14,482 nucleotides of DNA, from assembly GCA_023412275.1 (NCBI GenBank), contig JAEYNY010000162.1:1-14482 (forward strand). The letters run 5' to 3'. Positions 14,218-14,482 of this stretch are shown here, one piece after another (positions within the stretch are counted from its first letter, which is position 1; every line of letters begins with the position of its first letter). The notes below the pieces were generated by a model. That model saw only the letters and a list, made by a program, of their open reading frames with translations, had not been told where the DNA came from and made no database searches. Source of the DNA: Bacillota bacterium. GTDB lineage: Bacteria > Bacillota > Clostridia > Acetivibrionales > DSM-1351. Made by a program: the position numbers and the translations under genes.

Positions 14218-14296
14218 CATATTTTGCGTAAAATAAATAATTTATTTACATTGTGTTATGGTAATATAATTTATTAATTTTTTTTGAAATATTGTA

Positions 14297-14325
14297 TTGA
14301 CAACCTTAATAGTAGCTAGTATAAT
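14297..14325 (+). promoter_or_regulatory. Consensus sigma-A promoter of tRNA-Leu
   Basis: TTGACA (14297-14302), exactly 17 bases, TATAAT (14320-14325): a perfect match to both consensus boxes, as expected for a strongly expressed stable-RNA gene. The tRNA 5' end is about 45 bases downstream of the predicted start site. Confidence 0.9.
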
Positions 14326-14376
14326 CATACTTGCTGATGCGGAATGCAGCAGCGAAAACACAGAAATTTAATAGAT

Positions 14377-14459
14377 GCGGTCGTGGCGGAACTGGCAGAC
14401 GCGTACGTTTGAGGGGCGTATGGGAGACCGTGTGGGTTCAAGTCCCACCGTCCGCACCA
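14377..14459 (+). tRNA. tRNA-Leu, anticodon GAG
   Basis: An 83-base tRNA with encoded CCA end. The acceptor strand GCGGTCG is at 14377-14383. The anticodon stem TACGT/GCGTA (14404-14408 with 14416-14420) encloses the loop TTGAGGG with anticodon GAG at 14411-14413, reading CUU and CUC leucine codons. The long variable arm (TGGGAGACCGT) is the class II mark of leucine tRNAs. The T arm is GTGGG-TTCAAGT-CCCAC. The 3' acceptor strand CGTCCGC pairs with the 5' strand except at 5:68, where T faces T. It may be the first of several tRNAs, but the window ends 23 bases later. Confidence 0.95.
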
Positions 14460-14482
14460 AAGAAAAACCATCGAGTAATCGG

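Overview
The window reads as AT-rich chromosomal DNA from a spore-forming, cellulosome-producing Clostridium, most like the Ruminiclostridium (C. cellulolyticum / C. papyrosolvens) group. Three things support this: a complete GerA-family spore germination receptor operon, two secreted enzymes with type I dockerins whose specificity positions are mostly Ala-Leu or Ala-Ile (the C. cellulolyticum pattern), and many Firmicutes-specific families (DUF624/YesL, CBO0543, clostridial VOC, DUF362). The species is inferred, not proven.

Layout. (1) 22-1200, plus strand: a fold-type I PLP aminotransferase, ending at a hairpin terminator it shares with the convergent operon. (2) 6964 down to 1270, minus strand: a compact run of six genes, gerA-type, gerB-type, gerC-type, a previously untracked 55-residue two-helix membrane protein, DUF362 and VOC. 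The first three overlap and the rest are spaced by 11-29 bp, with a possible sigma-G-like promoter in front. The 55-residue gene is in the right place, and of the right size and topology, for a germinant-receptor D subunit. (3) 7123-7467, plus strand: a small orphan protein divergent from gerA, followed by a second bidirectional terminator. (4) 11701 down to 7533, minus strand: a polysaccharide-degradation block. It holds a dockerin-bearing CE6/SASA-type esterase, a dockerin-bearing SGNH/GDSL esterase and a dockerin-free secreted GH43 enzyme whose putative catalytic residues look like those of exo-beta-1,3-galactanases. Both dockerins are N-terminal. A perfect 20-bp inverted repeat lies upstream of each of the two esterase genes.

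(5) 11996-13142, minus strand: a small zinc-ribbon protein, a newly noticed 45-residue amphipathic peptide gene, and a CBO0543-family membrane protein, separated by hairpin-containing spacers. (6) 13267-14151, minus strand: a DUF624 membrane protein with its own sigma-A promoter and a strong terminator. Its true start is a GTG well inside the longest reading frame. (7) 14377-14459, plus strand: tRNA-Leu(GAG) with an exact TTGACA-N17-TATAAT promoter.

How the genes work together: the ger operon would make one germinant receptor in the spore inner membrane. The three secreted enzymes suggest deacetylation plus exo-cleavage of decorated plant polysaccharide, with the two esterases docked on the cellulosome and the GH43 free. 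The other genes are housekeeping or of unknown role. No mobile element, CRISPR array or phage gene was seen.
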